Shown: piece by piece, positions 16,787 to 25,115 of the stretch
Numbering within the stretch: the first letter of the stretch is position 1
Layout: the number at the start of each line of letters is the position of its first letter
Assembly: GCA_001771585.1 (NCBI GenBank)
Contig: MEUE01000003.1
Coordinates: forward strand, 124,001 to 188,000
Length of the DNA: 64,000 nt
From: a candidate division WOR-1 bacterium RIFOXYB2_FULL_46_45
GTDB lineage: Bacteria; Margulisbacteria; WOR-1; XYC2-FULL-46-14
Reading direction: 5' to 3'
Translations under genes and position numbers: made by a program
Notes under the pieces: model-generated
Database searches by the model: none
Seen by the model: only the letters and a program-made list of their open reading frames with translations
What the model was told of the DNA's origin: nothing

Positions 16787-17245
16787 TCAATTAATCAGAA
16801 CGATTGACAGATTCAAGATTGACGCGAAGCTGACCCACAGCAGATACGGGATTAAAAGCCAGGCGGCAGGTTTTGAGAGTTTATAGAACTTAATAATGGT
16901 TATCAGAATCGCCAGCCAGAGCAGGATGATTATCCCCAAACCGCAAGAAGGTGATTGAAAACCGAAAAAGGCAATTGACCAGACGGAATTGAGGAGCAGC
17001 TGGAAGCCAAACCATGAAATCGCATCTTTATTGTCCGCATTTTGTTTCCATATTAGATAAAGGCTCAATGCCATCATTAGATAGAGCACTGTCCAGACCG
17101 GACCGAAGATCCAGTTTGGGGGATTGAAGAACGGTTTATTTAGAGTAGCATACCAGGTTGGGATAGATGGGAAAGTGGCATAGGAGCCGATAAGGGCGGC
17201 GGCGAAGACGATCAATAGTGCGAAAATTAGTTTATGTAGTTGCAT
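16787..17245 (-). CDS. tspO: TspO/MBR family membrane protein
   Basis: About 152 residues with five membrane helices. The family signature WYATLNKPFFNPPNWIFGPV is present, as is WxxxxxLNxS near the end (WVSFASILNLSIV). TspO proteins bind porphyrins and are linked to stress responses. The ATG at 17245 is preferred: TAAAAT lies 8 nt upstream, like other leaderless starts in this window. A longer start at 17263 is possible. It is divergent from the next gene. Confidence 0.92.
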   Translation of the reverse strand: MQLHKLIFALLIVFAAALIGSYATFPSIPTWYATLNKPFFNPPNWIFGPVWTVLYLMMALSLYLIWKQNADNKDAISWFGFQLLLNSVWSIAFFGFQSPSCGLGIIILLWLAILITIIKFYKLSKPAAWLLIPYLLWVSFASILNLSIVLIN

Positions 17246-17388
17246 TGATATAGATTTTAGCATGGATTATGTTTATGGGAATAGTCTTTCGTTGTCGGCT
17301 TTCGGCTCTCCTAAGGCTCTCCAGGATTTTTAGCGAAAAGACTGAAATTTTGTCTGGATCCCGACGACAGATATATGGAGAGAAAACA

Positions 17389-18168
17389 ATGGAACTAGTA
17401 TGTTTGTCAAAAGCAAGATCATTGCTTGGCGCAAGTCGTATTATATTTCGACCAAAAACAGAGTATGAATTTGAGTTGAGAAGAACTAGCAATCCCGCAT
17501 TCAGACAACCCCATTATGGCTATGATTTTCTTCTTGATGGAAACAAAGTAAGAACACTATCGTCTAACGGCTCTTTTAATCCGCCAAATGTCACGGGAAG
17601 AACCACAGAAAATGATTCAATTGCCATATCGGTTATTGATTTGGGTAAAAAATCCAGCCGGAGCTGGCAATATTACTTTTTGACATTAAATTTTTGGGCA
17701 AGAATAGCAGAGGAACAAGGAAAAGACCTAAAACTATTAAGAACCCGAAATATTTCAATTCTTAGGATGACAGGCGGATTTTCAGATTATAATTATTCAG
17801 AGGGGATAGCACGAAGTCTAAGCTTACACAGCCCAGCCGGTTTCTACTACAGCCTTCAAAGGATAACTGATCGAACTTTCATGTTTCACCGCGGAATTAA
17901 CAATTACTATGGGCTCTCAAAAGTCACTCTTATGAAGTATTCACATGTTGAATTTGGCGCAATTGAATCGGGTGAAATAGCGGCAATAAGATCAAGCAAT
18001 CCGGAGAAAATACCTGTTGGAACCCCCTTGAGCAGCTTCACTTTTAACGATGATGCATCATTTAATAAAAATGGGAATCGGACTGGTCATTTATTAGAAT
18101 TAGATTTTGATATTTCTTTGCGTGTAAAACCAAAACCAGCTGAAGCTGAAATTGTTATTATTGTGTAG
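17389..18168 (+). CDS. Orphan hypothetical protein
   Basis: 259 residues; I recognise no family. It is rich in Ser/Asn/Arg and aromatic residues and looks beta-rich, with no signal peptide or membrane helix. The ATG at 17389 is chosen because GGAG lies 8 nt upstream; an upstream in-frame ATG has no such support. Codon use looks more AT-rich than the core operons. It stands alone between tspO (divergent) and an ORF6N gene (convergent), as accessory genes often do. Confidence 0.55.
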   Translation: MELVCLSKARSLLGASRIIFRPKTEYEFELRRTSNPAFRQPHYGYDFLLDGNKVRTLSSNGSFNPPNVTGRTTENDSIAISVIDLGKKSSRSWQYYFLTLNFWARIAEEQGKDLKLLRTRNISILRMTGGFSDYNYSEGIARSLSLHSPAGFYYSLQRITDRTFMFHRGINNYYGLSKVTLMKYSHVEFGAIESGEIAAIRSSNPEKIPVGTPLSSFTFNDDASFNKNGNRTGHLLELDFDISLRVKPKPAEAEIVIIV

Positions 18169-18233
18169 ATGAACTTCAGGAAATCAGGAGATCATTTGGC
18201 AGGACACCTGTTTATCAGAGCACCGAAATCGGA

Positions 18234-18743
18234 TTATCGGATTTTAAATCCAATCGCACTCGGCTTCACGCTGGTCAACTCCCTGATAACCTTAACCACC
18301 ACCTGAATATCTTTTTCATTTTTTAAAGTTTTATTTTCTAACTCCTTCAACTTCTTCGAAACCTCGATATGGCTGGAAAGTATCCGATTCAAGCGGACAA
18401 AGGCCCTCATTATGGCAATATTGACCAGAATTGCTCTTCTACTGTTTAGCATCCCGGAAAGCATTGCAACTCCCTGCTCTGTAAAAGCAGAGGGCCTTCG
18501 CCGCAAGCCCATCTTATCGGAATTGGAGGTCACAAATTGTGACCTCCAATTAGTAAACTCTTCCTTATTTAATTCAAACATAAAGTCTTCGGGAAAACGT
18601 TCGATATTCCTTTTAACAGCTTGCTTAAGCACTTTCGTCTCAACCTCATAAAGCTCTGCCAAGTCCCGATCCAACATCACTTTTTGGCCCCTAATCAAAT
18701 AAATTTTGTTCTCTACCCTTTCTATTGGTATCAAAGTATTCAT
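18234..18743 (-). CDS. ORF6N domain protein
   Basis: 169 residues. The ORF6N domain covers about residues 8-95: [20 protein letters not shown], then [20 protein letters not shown] and the [15 protein letters not shown] segment. The C-terminus is a coiled coil ([19 protein letters not shown]). ORF6N is common in phages and mobile DNA but also as free single genes in bacteria; DNA binding is suspected. The start at 18743 gives the standard N-terminus; the longer frame runs into the repeat at 18806. Confidence 0.9.
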   Translation of the reverse strand: MNTLIPIERVENKIYLIRGQKVMLDRDLAELYEVETKVLKQAVKRNIERFPEDFMFELNKEEFTNWRSQFVTSNSDKMGLRRRPSAFTEQGVAMLSGMLNSRRAILVNIAIMRAFVRLNRILSSHIEVSKKLKELENKTLKNEKDIQVVVKVIRELTSVKPSAIGFKIR

Positions 18744-18805
18744 CTTTATCGCCCCCTTTACCATTCCCCAGCAATTTTGCCGCCAATTTTGGGAGTTTGA
18801 AGAAA

Positions 18806-18827
18806 ATCCGAAATCCGAATTTCGAAA
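18806..18827. repeat. Short interspersed repeat, copy 1
   Basis: A 22-nt sequence (starts ATCCGAAATCC, ends TTTCGAAA) that recurs exactly at 48781-48802 inside a coding region. Here it lies in an AT-rich intergenic stretch (18744-18925) with no other feature visible. It includes a TTCGAA core and a doubled ATCCGAA. Confidence 0.8.
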
Positions 18828-18925
18828 TTCTAAACAATACCAAAATTTAAACAATTAATTAAATTTTAAATATTATAAATTGTTTCAAATTTCGTGCTTC
18901 GTGCTTAGAATTTATTTTAAGCAGG

Positions 18926-19309
18926 TTACGGCATCAAACCGGGATCCGGCCTTCCCTTTTCATTTAACGCGGTGCCGGTCACTTTCCCTTTGAGGATCAA
19001 CTTTTCATCGGGGAGCCGGTAAATATCCTGATAAAAAACAAACCGCACCGGCGATTCTTTTTCAAAATTTAAACCGACTACAAATCTATCACCGCTTTTG
19101 AGCGGAAACTTGTAATCCAATTCGATCCGAACCACCACCAGATTAATCCCCTTCCGGGTGCATTCGGCAAAATCAAGGCCGATACTTTTTAAATATTCGT
19201 GGCGGGCATGCTCCAAATAATTCTGATAAACCGCGTTGTTGACGATCCCCTGCAGGTCGCATTCATAGTCGCGAACCGATAATTCGATTTTAAACTTGTA
19301 ATCCTGCAT
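18926..19309 (-). CDS. Acyl-CoA thioesterase, 4-hydroxybenzoyl-CoA/FadM/YbgC hotdog family
   Basis: 127 residues, one hotdog domain. The family region VRDYECDLQGIVNNAVYQNY contains an Asp in the position of the catalytic Asp of YbgC-type enzymes and the N-x-x-Y-x-x-Y-L-E-x-A-R helix. It would hydrolyse acyl-CoA thioesters; the substrate is not readable. It lies 2 nt after the srkA-like gene on the same strand. Confidence 0.88.
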   Translation of the reverse strand: MQDYKFKIELSVRDYECDLQGIVNNAVYQNYLEHARHEYLKSIGLDFAECTRKGINLVVVRIELDYKFPLKSGDRFVVGLNFEKESPVRFVFYQDIYRLPDEKLILKGKVTGTALNEKGRPDPGLMP

Positions 19310-19311
19310 GG

Positions 19312-20259
19312 CTAATTATAGCAAATCTCCTGGATCTCTTTGATCGTCTCGCTCCAGTAGCGCGAACTCCCCGCTTCGGGAAAGTGGGTCCTAAAATCGG
19401 GATCCAAACTCTGCACCGCCAGCCAGGAGACATAGTGGATGATCCTCATCCCGCGCAAAAGCGGAACCAGGGCCAATGATTGACGGTCAAATTTCCTGAA
19501 GGTCTCATAACCCTTTAAAAACCAGTTAAGTTCGTTCTCGCAATTTTCCGGGATATCGGGGAGCAAAAGCCAAATATCCTGCACCGGAGGCCCAAAACAA
19601 AGATCGTCAAAATCGACGATAAAAATCCCCTCGTTCGGGCGGTGGATCAAATTCCCTTTGTGGCAGTCGCCGTGCAATAAAATAAATTCCGGGCCGTCAA
19701 ATAACGGCTCGGCTTTTTTTAAGAAAAGTTCCGCCGCCTGTTTGAATGACTTTTCAAAATTGTCCGGCAAAAAGTTTGTTCCGTACAAAACCTCAAGATG
19801 ATGCTTCGTCGCGATAGAAGGCCGCCAGGTGATCCGGGAACTCTCTTTGTGTTTTGCGCCGGCAAGATGGATCCTGGCAATAATCCGCCCTATTTCTTCC
19901 CATCCCTCTTTATTAAATTCATCAAGAGCCCTGCCCCCCTTCTTTGGAAAAAGGACAAATGGAGTGGATGCCAGATCAAAAAGGGAACAGCCATCGATTC
20001 GTAACGGAGGAATAACCGGAGTCTCTTGCTCCGCAAGTTCAAAAAGAAAATTGTGCTCTTCCAGAATCTGTTCTTTGGTCCAGCGGCCGGGACGGTAAAA
20101 TTTTACGATAATCCGCTCCAGCGAATCGTATTTCTCAAGTTCATAAACCCGATTGATGTAGCTGTTGCGCTTGATGAGCAGACCGCTTAGCTTTTTTCCG
20201 ATCGTCTTTTCAACCGCGGTTAGGATATTGTCGTGGGTTAGCTCTTGCCAGATTGACAT
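19312..20259 (-). CDS. srkA: Stress response kinase A family protein (YihE/SrkA)
   Basis: 315 residues, a little shorter than E. coli SrkA. Kinase-like fold with the catalytic loop LLHGDCHKGNLI and the metal-binding IVDFDDLCFGPPVQD, both typical of YihE. SrkA is a Ser/Thr kinase that limits death under stress. TATCAT lies 6 nt before the ATG, another possible leaderless start. It is followed by the thioesterase gene. Confidence 0.88.
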   Translation of the reverse strand: MSIWQELTHDNILTAVEKTIGKKLSGLLIKRNSYINRVYELEKYDSLERIIVKFYRPGRWTKEQILEEHNFLFELAEQETPVIPPLRIDGCSLFDLASTPFVLFPKKGGRALDEFNKEGWEEIGRIIARIHLAGAKHKESSRITWRPSIATKHHLEVLYGTNFLPDNFEKSFKQAAELFLKKAEPLFDGPEFILLHGDCHKGNLIHRPNEGIFIVDFDDLCFGPPVQDIWLLLPDIPENCENELNWFLKGYETFRKFDRQSLALVPLLRGMRIIHYVSWLAVQSLDPDFRTHFPEAGSSRYWSETIKEIQEICYN

Positions 20260-20285
20260 AGGATAATGATAGCAGAATTATAGGC

Positions 20286-20795
20286 TTATTGCTTCAAAAG
20301 GCCGAGCAGCGCTTCGATTATTTCAAGCGGTGTCGGAGGACAGCCTGGAATATGCAACGTAACGGGAAGGATTTTTGAAACTCCCCCTTCCACATAATAA
20401 GATTCCTTAAAAATACCGCCGTCCAAGGCGCAATCGCCCAAAGTTATGACCAATTTCGGCTCCGGCATGGCATCGTAAGTTTTTTGAAGCGCCAAAAGCA
20501 TGTTTTTCCCGACCGGCCCGGTAACCAAAAGGGCGTCGGCGTGGCGGGGAGAGGCGACAAAATTTACCCCGAACCGCGCGACATCATAGACAGGATTGTT
20601 CGCGGCAATGATCTCCGCTTCACAAATCCCGCACGATCCGGTATCCACTTCCCGGATATTAAACGACCGCCTGAACCGGGCATTGATCGCTTTTTTTAGT
20701 TCCGCTCCCATTTGCTCAACTTTTTGAATTTCAACGGGAACGGTCACTATCCCCTTCCGCAATCTGCAAAGCAACAGTTTATCCAATGTGCTCAT
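20286..20795 (-). CDS. Hydrogenase-4-like small (NuoB/HyfI-type) subunit
   Basis: 169 residues. It carries the NuoB-type Fe-S cluster ligands: Cys55 and Cys58 in TGSCGICEAE, Cys122 in LGDC and Cys152 in IPGCPPTP. This would be the proximal [4Fe-4S] cluster next to the large subunit. It is the last gene of the six-gene complex and overlaps the large subunit by 4 nt. Normal hydrogenase-4 and complex I small subunits share the same ligands, so this part looks functional. Confidence 0.92.
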   Translation of the reverse strand: MSTLDKLLLCRLRKGIVTVPVEIQKVEQMGAELKKAINARFRRSFNIREVDTGSCGICEAEIIAANNPVYDVARFGVNFVASPRHADALLVTGPVGKNMLLALQKTYDAMPEPKLVITLGDCALDGGIFKESYYVEGGVSKILPVTLHIPGCPPTPLEIIEALLGLLKQ

Positions 20796-22276
20796 AAATC
20801 GCCCCCCGGATAAGAAAGGTCAAAACTTTTGTTGCAAAGAGGAAAATCGGGAATAATTTCTCCCAACACCGCGTAAGAGAGCCCCTGCCAAGAACGAAAA
20901 GACGGATCAATAATTTTACAGCGATCTATTTTTCCCTCCCCGTCAAGATTGACCCAATATAAGACCGGCCCCCGCCACCCCTCAACATAGCCCAAAGAAT
21001 ACCCCTCCTTAAAATTAATATCCGAAGCGAGAATCTCTCCCTGCGGTAAATTTTCCAAAAGCCGGCGGATCAGCTTTGCCGATCCTTCAAACTCATCTAT
21101 CCTGATTTTGAGCCGGGCTAGGCAGTCCCCCGAACTATAAGTCGACAATTTATAATCAAGCTTATTATAGGTTTCCATAAAACCCTGACGCAGGTCGATA
21201 GCAATACCCGAAGCCCGGCCGGCCAAGCCGGTCACTCCCAAATTCTCCGCGGTCTCTCTCCGTAAAATCCCGGTCGGTTCCACCCGGTCGAGAAAAGAGA
21301 CGCTGGAGAGCAATATCCCTTTCAAATCCTTAAAATCAGCCATAATCGAATCAAGTCCATCCAGGTTGCCGATATCGCGCGCGACCCCGCCGATTACGTT
21401 AATCCCCTTCAAAAACCGACTGCCGGTTAGGCGCTGATTAAGAGAATGGATCGATTCTTTAATTATTGAAGCCAAAGCGGCCGGATGGGAAAAGCCGACA
21501 TCTATCGCCATGCCGCCGATATCGGCAACATGGTTATACATCCTCTCAAGCTCCAACAATATCGCCCTTATGATAGCGGCTCTTTCCGGGACTTTAATCC
21601 CGCCAATCTTTTCAACCGCATGGCAAAAGGCCCAGCTGTGGGCGACGGCCGAATCGCCCGCGACGCATTCGGTCAGCCGTACGGCGGCGGACGGGATTTT
21701 GTTTTCCAAAAGTTTTTCAACTCCGCGGTGAGAAAAACCGAGGCGAAGCTCAAGGTTGACAATCGGCTCCCCGGCAACGCTGAAACGGAAATGCCCCGGA
21801 CCGATTATTCCGGCATGCACCGGTCCGACCGGGACCTCAAAAACCCCCTCCCCTTCCACTTTCGCAAAAGGATATTCTCTCCCCTCCGGTTTTTCTTTTG
21901 GAGGAACAAAATCTTTTCTTAAAGGAAAAGAACCCTTCGGCCAAACCTCTTCATGCAGGCGGAGCCGCCGGTTGTCCGGATTCCCAATCGGATTAATCCC
22001 GAACATCTCCCTGATCTCGCGCTCAAAAAGATTGGCGGAATAGATCTCTTTGGCGATTGAAGGAAATTGCGGATTATCCTTTGGGATGTCCAAAGTCGCG
22101 AAAAACCATTTTTTTAATTTTACCGAGATAAAAGCGCAGTAAATCCTGTAATCGTCTTTTAGCTCCCGCGCGAACATCCCCATCACAGGAGAACAATGCT
22201 CTTTATGCAAAGACAGGCACAAAGCGCCGAAATTATCGGCCGCCGCTTCAATATAAACTTCGTCTTTATGCGTCAT
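20792..22276 (-). CDS. Hydrogenase-4-like large subunit (NuoC+NuoD fusion) with degraded NiFe site
   Basis: 494 residues. Residues ~1-130 are a NuoC-like domain and ~140-494 a NuoD/HyfG-like domain. In group 4 [NiFe]-hydrogenases, the metal is held by RxCGxC and DPCxxC. Here the first site reads TECVAGDS (Cys204 kept, second position Gly207) and the second DPSFRSW (Ser459 and Ser462). Three of four ligands are gone, so it should not hold a NiFe centre. This is the pattern of energy-converting hydrogenase-related (Ehr) complexes. Its redox reaction is unknown. Confidence 0.92.
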   Translation of the reverse strand: MTHKDEVYIEAAADNFGALCLSLHKEHCSPVMGMFARELKDDYRIYCAFISVKLKKWFFATLDIPKDNPQFPSIAKEIYSANLFEREIREMFGINPIGNPDNRRLRLHEEVWPKGSFPLRKDFVPPKEKPEGREYPFAKVEGEGVFEVPVGPVHAGIIGPGHFRFSVAGEPIVNLELRLGFSHRGVEKLLENKIPSAAVRLTECVAGDSAVAHSWAFCHAVEKIGGIKVPERAAIIRAILLELERMYNHVADIGGMAIDVGFSHPAALASIIKESIHSLNQRLTGSRFLKGINVIGGVARDIGNLDGLDSIMADFKDLKGILLSSVSFLDRVEPTGILRRETAENLGVTGLAGRASGIAIDLRQGFMETYNKLDYKLSTYSSGDCLARLKIRIDEFEGSAKLIRRLLENLPQGEILASDINFKEGYSLGYVEGWRGPVLYWVNLDGEGKIDRCKIIDPSFRSWQGLSYAVLGEIIPDFPLCNKSFDLSYPGGDL

Positions 22277-23716
22277 TTATATCCCCTTTAAAATTAAGAC
22301 GGACCGGATTAATCCGTCAAGTAAAACCGGAACCGCCCAGCCGGAGACCAAAATAAAAACCAACAGGAAAAGAAACGCCAGCCGACCCGGCAACGGCTCT
22401 TTATATGGGACAATATTCTTGGGCTTTTCGCCGAACAAAACCTGACTGAAATAATAGATGACCGCGCCAAAGATTATGACGATGAAAAAGAGCATTGCGC
22501 ACCCCAGCACAGCATAGCCGCGGCTAAAAGCGGCAAGCAGGATCATCATTTCGCTAAAAAAGATCGAAAAGGGAGGAAAACCGGCCAGGGCAAAAATACC
22601 GGCGGTTACCATCAAGCCGCTAAAAGGAAGAGCCCTCAAAGCTCCCCGAATACTACGGATATTACGGCTACCGTAAACGTTTACAATGTTGCCGACCCCA
22701 AAAAAGAGGAGCGACTTGGTGACCGCGTGGTTAAACATATGCAGCAGAGCCCCATAGGTTCCGATCGGACCGCCGATCCCAAAACCGAGCGCAATAATTC
22801 CGATATGCTCTATGCTCGAGTACGCCAGCAGGCGCTTGATATCTTTTTGTACCAGAACCAAACCGGCCGAAACCAGAAGCGAAAGCATTCCAAAAAGAAT
22901 TAACAGATGCGAAACATAAGATCCCCCCAGACATTTGTCGGCAATCAAGCCATATCTTAAGATCGCGTAAATAGAGGTCTTTAACAACACTCCCGACAAA
23001 AGAGCGCTGATCGGTGACAAGGCCTGGCTATGGGCATCGGGCAGCCAGGTGTGCATAGGGGCAAGCCCGGCCTTGGTGCCGTAACCAATTATAATAAAGA
23101 TAAACGCGATTTTGACTATCTCCGGATTAAGCCGGGAGGCCGCCGAAAAGAGTTCGGTCCAATTCAAGCTTTTGGCTCCGGTTGAAAAGACAAAGGCGTA
23201 AGAAAAAAGGATCGTCCCCAAAAGGGCCAGGGTGATCCCGACCGAACAGATAATAATATATTTCCAGGCCGCCTCGACCGAATTTTTATTGTTATGGAAC
23301 CCGACCAAGAAAGCGGAAACGAGGGTCGTAATTTCTATCGCCACCCACATCAGCCCCAGGTTATTGACCGTTGTCACCAAAAGCATGGCAAAAACAAAGA
23401 GGTTGAAAAGCGGATAATAAAGCCGGGCCTTCTCCTTCGTAATTAAATTACGGCTTATTTCGTGCTCAATATATCCTCCGGAATAAAGGGCGGCGGCAAA
23501 AGCCACGGTTGAAATCGTAAAGACAAAAAAGAGGCTCAAGCCGTCAACGGAGAGCGACCCCGGGGCGGACAAAAACCGGTAGCCCGCCGAGATGCTAAAG
23601 ATCAGCGAAAGAAGATAACCCAAACAGTTCAGGTTCGCCAATCCTTCGTTCTTTTTTACAAAAAGACCGGCCGCCGAAAGGATCAAAGGGACGGCAAGAA
23701 TAATTGTTAGTTCCAT
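22277..23716 (-). CDS. Antiporter-like membrane subunit (HyfF/NuoN type)
   Basis: 479 residues, ~14 membrane helices of the Mrp-antiporter family. Characteristic segments are GYGTKAGLAPMHTWLPDAH (helix 7 Lys and the broken helix) and VQKDIKRLLAYSSIEHIG. A Glu in helix 5 (MWVAIEITTL) is kept. These residues line the proton path in complex I, so this subunit looks able to move ions. It abuts the large subunit gene without a gap. Confidence 0.9.
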   Translation of the reverse strand: MELTIILAVPLILSAAGLFVKKNEGLANLNCLGYLLSLIFSISAGYRFLSAPGSLSVDGLSLFFVFTISTVAFAAALYSGGYIEHEISRNLITKEKARLYYPLFNLFVFAMLLVTTVNNLGLMWVAIEITTLVSAFLVGFHNNKNSVEAAWKYIIICSVGITLALLGTILFSYAFVFSTGAKSLNWTELFSAASRLNPEIVKIAFIFIIIGYGTKAGLAPMHTWLPDAHSQALSPISALLSGVLLKTSIYAILRYGLIADKCLGGSYVSHLLILFGMLSLLVSAGLVLVQKDIKRLLAYSSIEHIGIIALGFGIGGPIGTYGALLHMFNHAVTKSLLFFGVGNIVNVYGSRNIRSIRGALRALPFSGLMVTAGIFALAGFPPFSIFFSEMMILLAAFSRGYAVLGCAMLFFIVIIFGAVIYYFSQVLFGEKPKNIVPYKEPLPGRLAFLFLLVFILVSGWAVPVLLDGLIRSVLILKGI

Positions 23717-23717
23717 C

Positions 23718-24335
23718 TTAACCCCTTAACCTGTTTAATTTACTTACGTCAATGCTTACAAAAAGCCGGTTGATCCGGTAAACAAATATGCCAAGAATTA
23801 CCGCTCCGACAAAAACATCAAAAAATATAGCCATCTCAACCAGAAACGACATGCCGCCGGAAACCAGGGAGGCCAGCAGAAAAATGCCGTTTTCCATCGC
23901 CAGAAGCCCGATGATCTGCGCCAGCGCCTTTGCCCTGAAGACCATGATAAAAAAACCGAGGGCCATCATCAAAAAAGCGACCGCCGCCGCGGCGCCCAAG
24001 AAAAGCATCCCGGAAAAAACCCAGGAGAGATAGGCCAAAAGCAGGGCTATGATCAAAGAAAGTTCCGGCCTGATAAAAAACCCGAGGTCTTCGCTCACTT
24101 TCATTTCAACAACCATCTTCGAAAAAATCCTCGGGATAACCAGCACTTTTAAGATCAGGACCAGCACGGCAACAAGATAAAGGCTCAACCCTCCCCCTTT
24201 GACCGCCTCAATAAAGGTCAGAAGAAAAAGAAAAAAAGACTGCAGGGTAAAATTCCAGATCAAGGCGCCGACGCGCTTTGAAAAAACCATCCCAAAGGCC
24301 GAAAGCAGCAGACCTAAAATTATAAAATTTTCCAT
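23718..24335 (-). CDS. HyfE-like membrane subunit
   Basis: 205 residues with six or so membrane helices. The segment AKALAQIIGLLAMENGIFL resembles the NuoK-like part of HyfE, with an acidic residue in the helix. HyfE is found in hydrogenase-4 and Ehr complexes but not in complex I, which supports the Ehr class. It overlaps the HyfC-like gene by 16 nt and ends 1 nt before the HyfF-like start. Confidence 0.85.
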   Translation of the reverse strand: MENFIILGLLLSAFGMVFSKRVGALIWNFTLQSFFLFLLTFIEAVKGGGLSLYLVAVLVLILKVLVIPRIFSKMVVEMKVSEDLGFFIRPELSLIIALLLAYLSWVFSGMLFLGAAAAVAFLMMALGFFIMVFRAKALAQIIGLLAMENGIFLLASLVSGGMSFLVEMAIFFDVFVGAVILGIFVYRINRLFVSIDVSKLNRLRG

Positions 24336-25114
24336 ATTATTCCCGCAACCGCCAAAAGGCCGGCAAAAGAGACAAAATCGGTCACTCTGAACAGGCGCAT
24401 TTTAGCCAGGGACACTTCAGTTACCGCCACCAGTACGCAAAGGAACAAAAGCTTTGCCGCCAAAAATAAAAAGCCGTTAAAACCGGGAAAGATCAGCAGC
24501 GCGATAATCAAAAAGAAAATCAATTGTTTGATATACGCGGCAATTTCTATCAAACTCAGCGACCGGCCGGAATATTCCAGGAACATCGCCTCATGCACCA
24601 TTGTGAGCTCAAGATGGGTCTCCTGGTTGTCAACCGGTATGCGCGAGGTCTCCGCCAAAGCGACCAAAAAGAGGGCCGCCACCGCCATTATATTGGAAGC
24701 ATCCAAATAAATCGCGAAGACGGCAAGCATCGCCACCGGCTCCGTCAGGCTCGAAATAAACATTTCCCGCGAAGAGCCCATCCCACCGAAAGCGGAGGCC
24801 GGATCAAGCCCCCCCAGAGCCAGAAAAAAACGTCCGAGCGAAAGAAGAAAAAGGATTGCAATCAGATCACCGGTAAAACCAAAAGGGAGCAGGAAAAGAG
24901 CCGAGAAGGCCGCGGCAAAAACAACCGGAGGTGCAATCCTAAAGATCCAGGAGGCGTGCTCGGAAACAACTTCTTCTTTTGAAAAAAACTTTATCAAATT
25001 AAAATAGGGCTGAAAAATACCGGGCCCCTTCCTAAACCTCAAGTTGTTTTTTATCTTCGTTATAATCCCGCTTAGAAGCGGGGAGGCAAAAGCCAAAATA
25101 ATAATTTCTATCAT
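24320..25114 (-). CDS. HyfC/NuoH-like membrane subunit
   Basis: 264 residues, shorter than NuoH as is usual for hydrogenase-4 HyfC. The conserved cytosolic loop is ETSRIPVDNQETHLELTMVH, which in complex I and hydrogenases contacts the redox module. The N-terminus has RKGPGIFQPYFNLIKFF. It would couple redox chemistry to the antiporter-like subunits. Confidence 0.92.
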   Translation of the reverse strand: MIEIIILAFASPLLSGIITKIKNNLRFRKGPGIFQPYFNLIKFFSKEEVVSEHASWIFRIAPPVVFAAAFSALFLLPFGFTGDLIAILFLLSLGRFFLALGGLDPASAFGGMGSSREMFISSLTEPVAMLAVFAIYLDASNIMAVAALFLVALAETSRIPVDNQETHLELTMVHEAMFLEYSGRSLSLIEIAAYIKQLIFFLIIALLIFPGFNGFLFLAAKLLFLCVLVAVTEVSLAKMRLFRVTDFVSFAGLLAVAGIIWKIL

Positions 25115-25115
25115 C

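Noticed and set aside
20792-22276. Active group 4 [NiFe]-hydrogenase
   Set aside because: Only one of four metal-binding cysteines remains and no maturation genes are nearby; an Ehr-type complex is the better call.
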